A stretch of DNA of 40,228 nt from Bacteroidota bacterium (GTDB lineage Bacteria; Bacteroidota; Bacteroidia; Bacteroidales; PUMT01). The notes under the pieces are model-generated. The model made no database searches. It worked only from the letters and a program-made list of their open reading frames with translations, and had not been told where the DNA came from. The position numbers were made by a program, and so were the translations under genes. This document shows, one piece after another, positions 8,292 to 16,452 of the stretch (position 1 is the stretch's first letter; every line of letters starts with the position of its first letter). The stretch covers positions 1 through 40,228 of the forward strand of contig PWHJ01000178.1 of NCBI GenBank assembly GCA_003554865.1, written 5' to 3'.

Positions 8292-8604
8292 AAGTTGTGG
8301 ATGTTTGTAAATTATTTTATTATTCTTTTTAAACGATAAAAAAGAATTCTTATTCCGTTAGGAATCAAGAAAGTGCTTTTGTATAAACTATGCAAATATC
8401 GTAAAAAATTGTGAAAATAAAAAAAGTGCATTCGCGGTGTTTCAGCAAATGCACTTTCTGCTTACGGACGGCCTGCTGGCGGCAGCCTTGTGTGAATTTG
8501 GGTTTATTCAGATGAAAGCCCCATTAGCTAAAGCTTACAAAAAGATATGCAGAAAGCATGGGGTTTACATCGGACTTTTTCCTCAGCCGCCTGCTTAAGG
8601 CACC
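8292..8604. other. spacer between the methyltransferase and bacterioferritin genes
   Basis: 313 nt without a convincing gene. It contains the minus-strand terminator at 8423-8457, a GC-rich patch with TGGCGGCAG near 8474, and at 8504-8517 a second copy of the last 14 bases of the bacterioferritin gene. The half next to the methyltransferase is AT-rich and should hold its promoter, but I could not assign a good -33/-7 pair. Confidence 0.6.
8423..8457 (-). terminator. intrinsic terminator downstream of bacterioferritin
   Basis: A 10-bp stem (AAAGTGCATT at 8423-8432 with its complement at 8448-8457) is followed on the minus strand by a run of T. It is correctly placed and oriented to end the bacterioferritin transcript, after about 150 nt of 3' untranslated sequence. 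Confidence 0.7.
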
Positions 8605-8618
8605 TTATTCAGATGAAA
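8504..8618 (-). repeat. 14-bp repeat of the bacterioferritin gene end
   Basis: TTTCATCTGAATAA on the minus strand is the exact end of the bacterioferritin gene (8605-8618) and recurs at 8504-8517, 101 nt downstream. The copy keeps the same last codons (Ser-Ser-Glu-stop). Nothing else between the copies aligns clearly. Confidence 0.6.
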
Positions 8619-9093
8619 AACTTTTGCTTCTTTCGATTGACTGCAGTGCCAGGTAGTTGTCGCCAAACTTTTTGAGGTTCTCCATCTCATCGTCAAACCT
8701 CTCAAAATGCTCTTCTTCATCTTCAACGAGCCTCTCAAAGAGTTTTTTTGTTACAGAGTCGTTGTTCTGGGAGCTGAGGTTTGCCCAGTTATTGTAATCT
8801 TCAGCTGCCTGGGTTTCCATTTTTGCAGCCATCTCCAGCATAGATTTTACATCATGCACCTTTTCAACGTTGGCTGAAAGTGTCATATCAACTTCCCCTT
8901 CAAGAAACAACACCCTCTCGGCAAGATGTTCGACATGCATCATTTCATCGACTGCAATTTTTTTGAAAAGTTTTGCCAGAAGGTCATAACCCTGGTCATC
9001 GCAATGAAAATGAAAATACATGTATTGGTGAACAGCCGACAGTTCGTCTCCTATTCCTTTGTTTAACAGATCAATACTTTTTTGTTTGTCCAT
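8605..9093 (-). CDS. bfr: bacterioferritin
   Basis: A 162-residue four-helix ferritin-like protein; E. coli Bfr is 158. All diiron ferroxidase ligands are present one position earlier than in E. coli: Glu17, Glu50, His53, Glu93, Glu126 and His129. Met51 corresponds to the haem-ligating methionine, and the LFLEG segment after helix B matches Bfr. It should assemble into a 24-subunit cytosolic shell that oxidises and stores iron and protects against peroxide. It is monocistronic with its own promoter (9151-9181) and terminator (8423-8457). A Dps or ferritin (Ftn) identity is less likely because of the haem methionine and the ligand spacing. Confidence 0.9.
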   Translation of the reverse strand: MDKQKSIDLLNKGIGDELSAVHQYMYFHFHCDDQGYDLLAKLFKKIAVDEMMHVEHLAERVLFLEGEVDMTLSANVEKVHDVKSMLEMAAKMETQAAEDYNNWANLSSQNNDSVTKKLFERLVEDEEEHFERFDDEMENLKKFGDNYLALQSIERSKSFSSE

Positions 9094-9150
9094 ATGAGTA
9101 CAATTTTTGATTATTTATTATGTGGTATTAAAAATTTAATTTAAAGAACA

Positions 9151-9181
9151 TAAAAATAGGGTTAATTGTTCACTGTGCAAA
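9151..9181 (-). promoter_or_regulatory. candidate promoter of bacterioferritin
   Basis: On the minus strand TTTG (9178-9181) is followed after 19 nt by TATTTTTA (9151-9158), matching TAnnTTTG at 7 of 8 positions with the preferred spacing. It fits between the end of the S10 peptidase gene and the bfr start and predicts a leader of about 50 nt. Confidence 0.55.
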
Positions 9182-9193
9182 ACAAAATAATTT

Positions 9194-10702
9194 TCAGTAT
9201 TTTGCAGGCACCCCTTCCTCAGGGATAGAGTTCAGTATAAATTCGCGCACATGCTGGTTGGAGGTTTCAAGATCTTCATGGCGCAGATACATCATATGCC
9301 CGCTTCTGTAACCTTCAAACCGCATCCTGTCTGAAAGCCTTCCGGAGGGGTCCATATTCCACATGGTGTATTTTGCACTGAAATAGTCGGTTGCCCCGTC
9401 GTAGTAGCCTGCTTGCACCATCATGTGAAGGAAAGGGTTTTCTGCCATTGCATGGCGAAGGTTTTCGCCCGTGCGGTCACCGCTGCGATCCCACGGATGC
9501 ACTCTTCCGCCTATCTGCCAGTACTGCAGGTCGGTTTCATAGTCGAGTTGTTCTCTGAGGTAATGGTTTATCGCAGGGGCAAAGCTGTGATTCCAGGAGG
9601 CCATTTCGGCTGCAAAATCATATCGCTCGCCCGCGTCTTTTCTGTCTATTCCCTTGTATCTCGAGTCGAGCCTTCCGATTGTGTAACCTCTGTCACGCAA
9701 AAGCTCTTTCCAGAAATAGGATGTTGGAACAGCCAGATTGTGATTTGTGACAACCTTTTCGGAAAGGCCGGAATAACGGGAAACCTGTTTTGCAATCTCT
9801 TCCCGTCTCTCTTCATCTATAGAGCCGCCTCGTGCAAGGGCCGGGATAAACTCTTCAATCGTGAAATCCTCAACCTCGGGGAGAAAATCATAAAGATCCT
9901 GATTTTGCATATCACTGTCGAGAGCCTCATGATACCATGCCGTTGCTGCATAGTAGGGCAGGGAAAGTGCCTCCCTTACCGGTCCGTCGCGATCAATACC
10001 CAGTCCGGTTGGAGATACCAGTATAACCCCGTTCAGAAACATGTGATGCGATCCCTGCAGTCTTCTTGCCATACCTGCTACCCTGGTGGTCCCGTAGCTT
10101 TCGCCTATAAGGTACTTGGGTGAGATCCACCGGTCATTTCTTGAAACAAAAGCGTCGATCCATTCTGAAAGGTATGCAATGTCGGCATTTACACCGAAAA
10201 ATTCGTCCCTGCTCACATCTTCGTCCACTATCCTCGAAAATCCTGTATTTACAGGGTCAACATAGACTATGTCGGCCACATCCAGTACCGAGTGATTATT
10301 CTCTACCACTCCGTAGGGCTGGATGGGGTAGCCTTCCTCGTCTATTTTGAGGAAGCGCGGACTGGTATATCCAAGATGCATCCAGACTGAGGATGAGCCT
10401 GGTCCGCCGTTAAATGAAAACATAATGGGCCGCCTGCTCTTGTCGTCAACATCTGTCCTTTCATAATAGACGTAAAAGACACTGGCTATGGGGTTGCCGT
10501 CATCATCCCACACCGGTTGAGTACCGGCAGTTGCGTTGTAGGGTATCCGCTCCCCGTTTATTGTAACTTCATGGGAGGTTGTAACCGATTCGTCGATCTT
10601 GATTTCACGCTCCTGGCCTTTAAGAGGCAATAAGCTAACGGTGAAAAAAACGGCCGCAATGACTGACAGCCCGGGCAAAACTCTTTTGAAAAGTGTAAGC
10701 AT
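9194..10702 (-). CDS. secreted S10 family serine carboxypeptidase
   Basis: A 502-residue protein from the ATG at 10700-10702. The frame could start 24 codons earlier, but those residues do not look like a protein start, while MLTLFKR followed by a hydrophobic stretch to about residue 27 is a good signal peptide. The S10 fold is shown by FSFNGGPGSSSVWMHLG (oxyanion region, about 95-110), GESYG with nucleophile Ser202, AGYYDGATDYF carrying the catalytic Asp, and RSGHMMYL carrying the catalytic His near the C-terminus. It should remove C-terminal residues from peptides in the periplasm or outside. AACCTAAA lies 18 nt before the start. The gene is divergent from the nitroreductase gene. Confidence 0.9.
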   Translation of the reverse strand: MLTLFKRVLPGLSVIAAVFFTVSLLPLKGQEREIKIDESVTTSHEVTINGERIPYNATAGTQPVWDDDGNPIASVFYVYYERTDVDDKSRRPIMFSFNGGPGSSSVWMHLGYTSPRFLKIDEEGYPIQPYGVVENNHSVLDVADIVYVDPVNTGFSRIVDEDVSRDEFFGVNADIAYLSEWIDAFVSRNDRWISPKYLIGESYGTTRVAGMARRLQGSHHMFLNGVILVSPTGLGIDRDGPVREALSLPYYAATAWYHEALDSDMQNQDLYDFLPEVEDFTIEEFIPALARGGSIDEERREEIAKQVSRYSGLSEKVVTNHNLAVPTSYFWKELLRDRGYTIGRLDSRYKGIDRKDAGERYDFAAEMASWNHSFAPAINHYLREQLDYETDLQYWQIGGRVHPWDRSGDRTGENLRHAMAENPFLHMMVQAGYYDGATDYFSAKYTMWNMDPSGRLSDRMRFEGYRSGHMMYLRHEDLETSNQHVREFILNSIPEEGVPAKY

Positions 10703-10795
10703 GATAAATACATTTAGGTTATGAATAGATTTATGCTTTAAAATTAAAAAAATATAAATACAAATAACCCACATAATGCTGATTTAAAAAATTAT

Positions 10796-10826
10796 TATGT
10801 TGTTCGCTTCAAGTTTTGTAATATTG
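10796..10826 (+). promoter_or_regulatory. weak candidate promoter of the nitroreductase gene
   Basis: TATG (10796-10799), then 19 nt, then TAATATTG (10819-10826), matching TTTG at 3 of 4 and TAnnTTTG at 7 of 8. The gene starts 25 nt beyond. AT-rich surroundings make chance matches easy. Confidence 0.3.
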
Positions 10827-10851
10827 CCTTAAAATCAAAATAAATCTCTAT

Positions 10852-11616
10852 ATGCTGGATACTATATTTAACCACAGAACAATACGAAAGTATAAAAGCA
10901 CTCCGATAGAGGATTCTGTTCTGGAGGAAATTCTGAAAGCGGGCACCAGGGCTTCCACAACCGGAAATACACAGGTTTACAGCATGGTTGTGACAAAAGA
11001 GAAAGAGTTGAAGGAAAAGCTCTGGGAAACTCAGTTTAAGCAGGACATGGTAAAAGAGGCGCCGGTTGTGATCACATTTTGTGCAGATGTTAACCGGTAC
11101 ACAAAGTGGTGCCAATATCGTAAAGCGGATCCCCACTACCACAATTTCCTGTGGTTTTTCACCGCCTCAATAGATGCATTGCTGGCCTCGCAAAATGTAG
11201 CGCTGGCAGCTGAGGCAAATGGACTTGGCATTTGTTATATGGGCCCCACCATTTATTTGGCACGCAAAATAATTGATGTGCTCGACCTGCCAAAAGGAGT
11301 TGTACCGGTGGCGACACTTGTTGTCGGTTACCCTGATGAGGATCCCCCATTGACCGACCGTCTTCCCCTTGAAGGTGTTGTTCATTATGAAACCTACAAA
11401 GATTATACAAAAGAGGATATTGACCGTATATATGCCGAAAAGGAAGCAATGGAGGAGACCAGGGAGCTTTTGGAGATCAACCAAAAGGAGACTCTGGCAC
11501 AGATTTTCACCGACAACCGATACAAAAAGGATGACAACCTCCATTTTTCAAGGGAGCTGCTTGATGTTTTAAGGCAACAGGGGTTTATGGATCATGAAAA
11601 GGAAGAAGACCGGTAG
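10852..11616 (+). CDS. nitroreductase family FMN oxidoreductase
   Basis: A 254-residue protein of the NfsA/NfsB superfamily. The N-terminal NHRTIRKYKSTPIEDSVLEEIL motif (FMN phosphate-binding Arg pair) and the central ASIDALLASQNVALAAEANGLGICYMG helix are diagnostic. The length and the C-terminal extension of about 60 charged residues after VVGYPDEDP resemble the NfsA-like NADPH-dependent branch. It likely reduces quinones, nitro compounds or flavins in the cytosol; the physiological substrate is unknown. It is divergent from the S10 peptidase gene, and an SDR gene follows after 90 nt, so an operon with it is possible but not shown. Confidence 0.85.
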   Translation: MLDTIFNHRTIRKYKSTPIEDSVLEEILKAGTRASTTGNTQVYSMVVTKEKELKEKLWETQFKQDMVKEAPVVITFCADVNRYTKWCQYRKADPHYHNFLWFFTASIDALLASQNVALAAEANGLGICYMGPTIYLARKIIDVLDLPKGVVPVATLVVGYPDEDPPLTDRLPLEGVVHYETYKDYTKEDIDRIYAEKEAMEETRELLEINQKETLAQIFTDNRYKKDDNLHFSRELLDVLRQQGFMDHEKEEDR

Positions 11617-11706
11617 CTCAGGGGACTGAACGGCCACTATGATATTCAGGTTCTTGTGGTTTTACAGGATTTAAAATATTTAGTTAATCGTTAAACCTTC
11701 TTGAAT

Positions 11707-12495
11707 ATGGAAAAAGTGCGGTGGAGCCTGAAAGGGAAAAGAGCCCTTGTAACGGGTGCAACAAAAGGTATAGGACTTGCTGTTGCAAGGGAGCTCTGCT
11801 CATTGGGGGCTGATGTGTGTGTTGTTGCCAGGAATAGCGGTGAGATTGATGCCACGGTGAAAGAACTTGGCCAAAAGCCTTCAGCCGGTCAGTCGACCGC
11901 TTCAGGGGCATGGGGGACTGTCTGCGATGTAACCGAAAGGGAGCAAAGAGAGTCGCTTTATGAGGAGGTTTCTGAAAAATGGGGAGGTCTCGACATTCTG
12001 GTTAACAATGCCGGGATGAACATCCGCAAAAAAACGGTCGAATACACCGAAAACGAGTACAATTTACTGATGGAGACCAATCTGCATTCGGTATACTCTA
12101 TGTCCCGTTTGTTTTACCCTTTGCTTAAAAGTTCAGCAGGTTGCGTGGTCAATATCAGTTCGGTCGCAGGTACAAAGTTTGTTCGTTCGGGAGTAGTTTA
12201 CGGTATGACAAAAGCCTCACTGGATCATATGACAAGGTATCTTGGAGTTGAATGGGCAGGTGAGAGGATAAGGGTCAACGGGGTTGCACCATGGTATATC
12301 CGGACTCCTCTGGTTGAGGGTGTTTTAAGTGACGGCAGTTATATGAAGGAGGTTATCTCGCGTACCCCTGCCCGAAGGATCGGCGAGCCCTGGGAAGTTG
12401 CCTCGGTCGTGGCCTTTTTGTGTATGCCTGCCTCGGCCTATATCGTGGGACAAACCATTTATGTTGACGGGGGCTTTTCCGTTTATGGCTTTTAG
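11707..12495 (+). CDS. short-chain dehydrogenase/reductase (tropinone reductase-like)
   Basis: A 262-residue classical SDR. The cofactor motif TGATKGIG is at 16-23, NNAG at 100-103, the catalytic Ser near 151, and YGMTK with Tyr165 and Lys169. The C-terminal [18 protein letters not shown] is the usual SDR tail. Resemblance is closest to tropinone reductase-like and 3-oxoacyl-ACP reductase-like SDRs of unknown substrate. The ATG at 11707 is preferred over the TTG two codons upstream. It ends 36 nt before xerD, and the two may be cotranscribed. Confidence 0.85.
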   Translation: MEKVRWSLKGKRALVTGATKGIGLAVARELCSLGADVCVVARNSGEIDATVKELGQKPSAGQSTASGAWGTVCDVTEREQRESLYEEVSEKWGGLDILVNNAGMNIRKKTVEYTENEYNLLMETNLHSVYSMSRLFYPLLKSSAGCVVNISSVAGTKFVRSGVVYGMTKASLDHMTRYLGVEWAGERIRVNGVAPWYIRTPLVEGVLSDGSYMKEVISRTPARRIGEPWEVASVVAFLCMPASAYIVGQTIYVDGGFSVYGF

Positions 12496-12531
12496 TTTAT
12501 ATAAATGCCTTTTATATTTTAACGGCCGGTT

Positions 12532-13428
12532 ATGAACTGGGATTCAGCGCTTGAAGATTTCAAGGTTTTTATCCGCCTGGAAAAATCCCTGTCGGAAAAC
12601 TCCCTTGGTGCCTACTTGTCGGATGTAGAAAAATTCCGCTCTTTTATGGAGGTCCATTACACGGGTGTAAAGCCCGCGGATGTGGAGCTGCAGCATCTGC
12701 GTGAATTTTTGAACTGGCTTTCTTCACACGGCATCGGCGCGCGCTCTCAGGCTCGCATCATTTCGGGCATCAGGGCTTTTTTTAAATCCCTTCTTTTAAA
12801 CGATGCGATAGCCTCCGATCCCACAAAGCTGCTTGATCTGCCCAGGCTGGGCAGGAAGCTTCCCCAGGTTCTCTCGGTCCACGAGATTGAAAAAATGCTC
12901 GAGTCCATAGATATGAGCAAACCACTGGCCTCCCGAAATAAAGCTATTATAGAGATTATGTATGGATGCGGGTTGAGGGTTTCGGAGGTGGTGCAACTTA
13001 AAATAACTGATCTGCGGCTTAAACAGGGTTTTGTTAAAATTACCGGAAAAGGGGAGAAGCAACGTCTTGTGCCGATAGGGAGTAAGGCAGCTCACAGGGT
13101 TGAGCTTTACCTTGAAGAAAGGAAAGATTTTCGTCCTGTAAAAGGTCACGAAGATACCCTGTTTTTGAACAGGCGGGGCGGTGGACTAACACGTGTGACA
13201 ATCTTTAATATTGTTAAGGATTTGGCCGGGGGAGCTGGAATAAACAAAGCCATCTCTCCCCATACCTTCAGGCATTCCTTTGCCACTCACCTGATAGACG
13301 GAGGCGCCGATCTGCGGGCTGTTCAGGAGATGCTCGGACACGAGTCCATACTTACTACAGAAATATATACTCATCTTGACCGCGATTATTTAAGGGATGT
13401 GATTATTAGGTTTCATCCGCGATCCTGA
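12532..13428 (+). CDS. xerD: tyrosine recombinase XerD
   Basis: A 298-residue tyrosine recombinase with the standard XerC/D length. The N-terminal SAM-like core-binding domain covers about 1-100 and the catalytic domain the rest. The active site is complete: Arg149 (GCGLRVSE), Lys173 (TGKGEK), His244 and Arg247 (HTFRHSF), His270 (LGHES) and nucleophile Tyr279 (IYTHLD). With a partner it should resolve chromosome dimers at dif during division. Length, sequence and housekeeping neighbours argue against a phage or island integrase, and no att-like repeats are seen nearby. XerD is preferred over XerC by overall resemblance. Confidence 0.88.
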   Translation: MNWDSALEDFKVFIRLEKSLSENSLGAYLSDVEKFRSFMEVHYTGVKPADVELQHLREFLNWLSSHGIGARSQARIISGIRAFFKSLLLNDAIASDPTKLLDLPRLGRKLPQVLSVHEIEKMLESIDMSKPLASRNKAIIEIMYGCGLRVSEVVQLKITDLRLKQGFVKITGKGEKQRLVPIGSKAAHRVELYLEERKDFRPVKGHEDTLFLNRRGGGLTRVTIFNIVKDLAGGAGINKAISPHTFRHSFATHLIDGGADLRAVQEMLGHESILTTEIYTHLDRDYLRDVIIRFHPRS

Positions 13429-13451
13429 AAAAGTTAGTACTGCCACTTTTT
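13428..13451 (+). terminator. weak terminator-like hairpin after xerD
   Basis: AAAAAGT (13428-13434) can pair with ACTTTTT (13445-13451) right after the stop codon, ending in T. The stem is only 7 AT-rich pairs, so the call is tentative. Confidence 0.3.
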
Positions 13452-13567
13452 ACACATAATTATTGCCGGTTATGGGCATTTTGGCAGAGTATGCCTTTGT
13501 GGCAAAAATTTTGCATGTGGCAAAATAAAAGAGGAGTAAATCTGTTTATATAATTTTAATAAAACAC

Positions 13568-13583
13568 TATATTAATATAAAGA
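13568..13583. promoter_or_regulatory. AT palindrome shared with the tryptophanase leader
   Basis: TATATTAATATAAAGA, whose first 12 bases are a perfect palindrome, sits 5 nt before the YugP-type peptidase gene. The same 16 bases recur at 17630-17645 upstream of tnaA. It could be an operator or only AT-rich coincidence. Confidence 0.25.
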
Positions 13584-13587
13584 TAAA

Positions 13588-14265
13588 ATGCCTACAATCT
13601 GGATTATTTTTTTCGTGGTTATATTGCTAAGCTGGCTGGTAAACAATCAGCTCAAGAGCCGCTTTAAGAAGTACTCTCAAATAGCGATGAATAATGGTAT
13701 GACCGGAAAGGAAGTTGCCGAAAAGATGTTGTCTGACAATGGTATATATGATGTTGAGGTGGGTTCGGTTCAGGGTGAGCTGACCGATCATTACAACCCC
13801 CTTAACAAAAAGGTAAACCTCAGCCGCGGTGTTTACAACAGCAAAAGTGTTGCCGCCGCCGCCATTGCAGCACACGAATGCGGTCATGCCCTTCAGCATG
13901 CACATGAGTACAGTTTTCTGAAAATGAGATCGGCTCTTGTGCCGGTTGTTACCGCCACATCAAAATGGATGCATTGGGTTTTGCTTGCCGGCATTATACT
14001 TGTTGAAAGTTTTCCCGGTCTGCTGCTGGCCGGAATAATCATGTTTGCAATTACAACACTTTTCAGCTTTATTACATTGCCCGTGGAGATCAACGCCAGT
14101 CAGCGCGCCCTTGCATGGCTGAATAAAAGCAATATAACCACAAATTCAACTCATCCCTATGCAAAGGATGCGTTGAAGTGGGCTTCTTATACATATGTGA
14201 TTGCCGCTTTGGGCTCACTGGCAGCACTGCTTTACTATGTATCCATATTCATGGGAAGGCGTTAG
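13588..14265 (+). CDS. YugP-family membrane zinc metallopeptidase (Zn_peptidase_2)
   Basis: A 225-residue inner-membrane protein. A membrane anchor covers residues 3-18, the zinc motif HECGH is at 96-100 (HExxH with His96, Glu97, His100), and two further hydrophobic stretches (about 128-170) and one near the C-terminus (200-220) follow. A glutamate in LPVEINASQRALAWL could be the third zinc ligand. This matches YugP/PF04298 proteins, a neutral zinc metallopeptidase family conserved in bacteria whose substrates are unknown. It appears monocistronic, with an AT-rich leader and a following 82-nt gap before the J-protein genes. Confidence 0.88.
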   Translation: MPTIWIIFFVVILLSWLVNNQLKSRFKKYSQIAMNNGMTGKEVAEKMLSDNGIYDVEVGSVQGELTDHYNPLNKKVNLSRGVYNSKSVAAAAIAAHECGHALQHAHEYSFLKMRSALVPVVTATSKWMHWVLLAGIILVESFPGLLLAGIIMFAITTLFSFITLPVEINASQRALAWLNKSNITTNSTHPYAKDALKWASYTYVIAALGSLAALLYYVSIFMGRR

Positions 14266-14347
14266 CCGTTTACTGTAGAGTGGTTACGACTGTGTTTGAC
14301 ATTATGCCGCGAAACTGAAGTATTGTTAAAATATTGCAGGAGGGAGT

Positions 14348-14758
14348 ATGGAGTTCAAGAATTATTACACAATTCTGGGTGTTGACAGAAATGCTACACA
14401 GGAGGAGATAAAAAAGGCATACCAGAGGCTGGCGCACCTTTATCACCCTGACAAGAACAGAGGTGATGAGGCTGCAAAGGGGAAATTCATTGAAATGCAG
14501 GAAGCCTATGAGGTTCTCAAAGACAGGAAAAAAAGGAGAAAGTATGACAGGATGCTGGATGAGAGATCTCAGGGCCGCGGCAGAATACGCGAGAAGATGC
14601 AGTTCACCGAAGGACCGCTGAGCTCCCGTATAGATTCAATATTTTCAGATTTTTTCAGGTCCTTTTTTTCAGATTTCCCCGGGCAAAGGAGCAGTGGCAG
14701 AAGAAGGGATTCGGGCGATGGTTCCGATCATATTCATTATGACGATCTGCTGAAGTGA
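14348..14758 (+). CDS. small J-domain protein
   Basis: A 136-residue protein. Residues 5-68 form a J-domain with the HPD motif at 33-35 (YHPDKNRG), needed to stimulate DnaK ATPase. The remaining 65 residues have a basic stretch and two FFRSFFSDF-like aromatic repeats and no zinc-finger or substrate-binding beta domain, so it is a short type III J-protein. A strong Shine-Dalgarno (AGGAGGG) lies just before the ATG, rare in this window. The next gene, only 16 nt away, encodes a larger J-protein whose first 33 residues are nearly the same, which suggests a tandem duplication with loss of the C-terminal domain. Confidence 0.85.
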   Translation: MEFKNYYTILGVDRNATQEEIKKAYQRLAHLYHPDKNRGDEAAKGKFIEMQEAYEVLKDRKKRRKYDRMLDERSQGRGRIREKMQFTEGPLSSRIDSIFSDFFRSFFSDFPGQRSSGRRRDSGDGSDHIHYDDLLK

Positions 14759-14774
14759 TTAAAAGGGAGGTTTC

Positions 14775-15722
14775 ATGGAATACAAGGATTATTATAAAAT
14801 ATTAGGAGTTGATAAATCTGCCTCTCAGGATGAAATAAAGAAAGCTTACCGTAAGCTTGCCCAAAAGTATCATCCTGACAGGAATCCGGGTGACAGGAAT
14901 GCAGAGTCAAAGTTCAAGGAGATAAATGAGGCTTACGAAGTTCTCGGTGATCCGGAAAAGAGGAAGAAGTACGATCAGGTGGGCTCCGACTGGAAACAAT
15001 ATCAGCATGCCGAAGGATTTAATTTTGAAGATTTTGCAAAATCTTCAAAATTTGGCGGAAGGGATTTTGGATTCAGCTTCGGTGACTTTGAAGATATTTT
15101 CGGAGGCTCTGATTTTTCCGAATTTTTCAACTATTTTTTCGGAGGTGCAGCCTCTTCCGGGGGGTCATCGGCCGGAACCCGGGAATCTGCTTTTCAGCGT
15201 GCCGGAAAGGGACGCGATTACGAACATGAGCTGCGTATTTCCCTTGAAGAGGCATATCATGGTACTACCAGAATAATAAATGTGCACAATGAGAGGCTTA
15301 AGGTGAAGATCGAGCCGGGCACCCCTGAAGGAAGAAAACTCAGAATGAAAGGCAAGGGTGAGCGTGTTTCCGGAAGGGGGCAAAGCGGCGACCTGTTTTT
15401 GAAAATAGTTTATGAACCCCACCATATTTTCAAATGCAAAGGAAAAGATCTGCACTGTGAAGTAGCGGTTGATGTGTTCACAGCAATGGCCGGTGGTGAG
15501 GCGCCGGTTCCGACGCTCAAGGGAACCACAACAATGAGGATACCGGCCGGCACCGACGGGGGCAAAATACTGAGACTTAAAGGACTCGGTATGCCTGCGG
15601 AAAAAGGCGGTGAGCCGGCGGGCGACCTTTATGCAAAGGTAAAGCTTACCGTGCCGAAAAACCTCTCAAAAGAGGACAGGGATGTAGTGAAAAAGCTTTC
15701 TGAAAAATACGGCAAATCCTGA
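14775..15722 (+). CDS. CbpA-like type II DnaJ co-chaperone
   Basis: A 315-residue protein with a J-domain at 5-70 (HPD at 33-35), a G/F-rich linker (about 75-140, [19 protein letters not shown]) and two C-terminal beta-sandwich substrate-binding domains. Segments [29 protein letters not shown] and [20 protein letters not shown] are typical. It lacks the four CxxCxGxG zinc repeats of DnaJ itself, so it belongs with CbpA/DjlB-like type II proteins. It should deliver unfolded clients to DnaK. AAAGGGAGG precedes the start, and the gene is probably cotranscribed with the smaller J-protein gene. A terminator-like hairpin follows at 15754-15796. Confidence 0.9.
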   Translation: MEYKDYYKILGVDKSASQDEIKKAYRKLAQKYHPDRNPGDRNAESKFKEINEAYEVLGDPEKRKKYDQVGSDWKQYQHAEGFNFEDFAKSSKFGGRDFGFSFGDFEDIFGGSDFSEFFNYFFGGAASSGGSSAGTRESAFQRAGKGRDYEHELRISLEEAYHGTTRIINVHNERLKVKIEPGTPEGRKLRMKGKGERVSGRGQSGDLFLKIVYEPHHIFKCKGKDLHCEVAVDVFTAMAGGEAPVPTLKGTTTMRIPAGTDGGKILRLKGLGMPAEKGGEPAGDLYAKVKLTVPKNLSKEDRDVVKKLSEKYGKS

Positions 15723-16076
15723 TATTTTTCCGTACTTACTGTTTTTACCTTTCACGGGCTGGCAGGGGTTAGTTTCTTTATTATCCCCGGGCCCGTTGGT
15801 TTTTCCATTGTGATTTTTTACTCAAGCCCGGTTTTGAATTTTTCCCCACTCCGGTGGTTTTGCATTGGTATAATTCTTCGCGAAGTAACTTTTTCCCCTT
15901 TCGGTCGTCTTAGAATTAAAAGTTGTGTTCAAAAACGTGCACTGCAGTTTTAAAAACGCACACTTTAGCAATTGCTTTATTTAGTCTTGTGTGTTGATAT
16001 GTAGTTGTTTAGAAACATTGGCACAATAAATGCAATAATATTAAATATCCAACTATTAAATCAAATTTTTCATATA
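15723..16076. other. 354-nt spacer between the J-protein and GRAM-domain genes
   Basis: No credible gene. The left part holds the terminator-like hairpin. Further right are the 10-bp palindrome CTTCGCGAAG (15876-15885) and a partial direct repeat AAAAACG(T)GCAC near 15930-15965. The last 100 nt are AT-rich and presumably contain the GRAM-gene promoter, though no good TAnnTTTG pair stands out. Confidence 0.5.
15754..15805 (+). terminator. terminator-like hairpin after the J-protein operon
   Basis: ACGGGC (15754-15759) pairs with GCCCGT (15791-15796), and inside it GGGG (15765-15768) pairs with CCCC (15785-15788). The stem is followed by TGGTTTTT. The internal loop makes it less than ideal, but position and T-run fit transcription termination. 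Confidence 0.5.
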
Positions 16077-16385
16077 ATGAGAGTAGATTTAAAACAGAAT
16101 GAGATGGTTGTCAAGGCCGGCAATTCGAACCGGTTTTGGGAGGACGGTCTGATTGAGGGAAAATTCATCGTTACAAATCAGCGTATTTATTTTAAGGCTT
16201 TTAACGGGCATGAAGGCAAATTTGACCTGGAAGTCACCCCTGAGCAGCTCAGAGAGGTCCATTTTTTCAATACCGGTTTTTTCTCGCGCGATGGATTGAA
16301 CCTGATTCTCAAAAGCGGTGAGCAACACAGGTTCAGGGTAAAAAAACGGAACGATTTCGGTGAGCTTATAAATAAAATGTACTGA
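16077..16385 (+). CDS. small GRAM-domain protein
   Basis: A 102-residue cytosolic protein from the ATG at 16077; the frame stays open upstream to 16005, but the added residues are AT-codon junk and MRVDLKQNEMVVKAG is a natural start. The whole protein is one GRAM/PH-like domain: EGKFIVTNQRIYFKAF (beta strands with the TNxR motif), a middle part with LEVTPEQLREVHFF, and DGLNLILKSGEQHRFRVKKRNDFGELI. GRAM domains bind membrane lipids in eukaryotes; the role of the bacterial single-domain form is unknown. It converges with rlmN across 67 nt. Confidence 0.75.
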   Translation: MRVDLKQNEMVVKAGNSNRFWEDGLIEGKFIVTNQRIYFKAFNGHEGKFDLEVTPEQLREVHFFNTGFFSRDGLNLILKSGEQHRFRVKKRNDFGELINKMY

Positions 16386-16452
16386 AAACAATCTGACTTC
16401 CCGTTGCTCAGTATCTGCTGCCGGGGCTTATAAGCACCAGGCGGTGGTATTG

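Noticed and set aside
9413-10123. 236-codon plus-strand frame opposite the S10 peptidase
   Set aside because: Antisense to conserved S10 coding sequence; composition is rich in Cys and His, as expected from a shadow frame.
12532-13428. XerD-type recombinase as the integrase of a mobile element
   Set aside because: Length and motifs match housekeeping XerD. Flanking genes are core genes, and no att repeats, tRNA or cargo genes are present.
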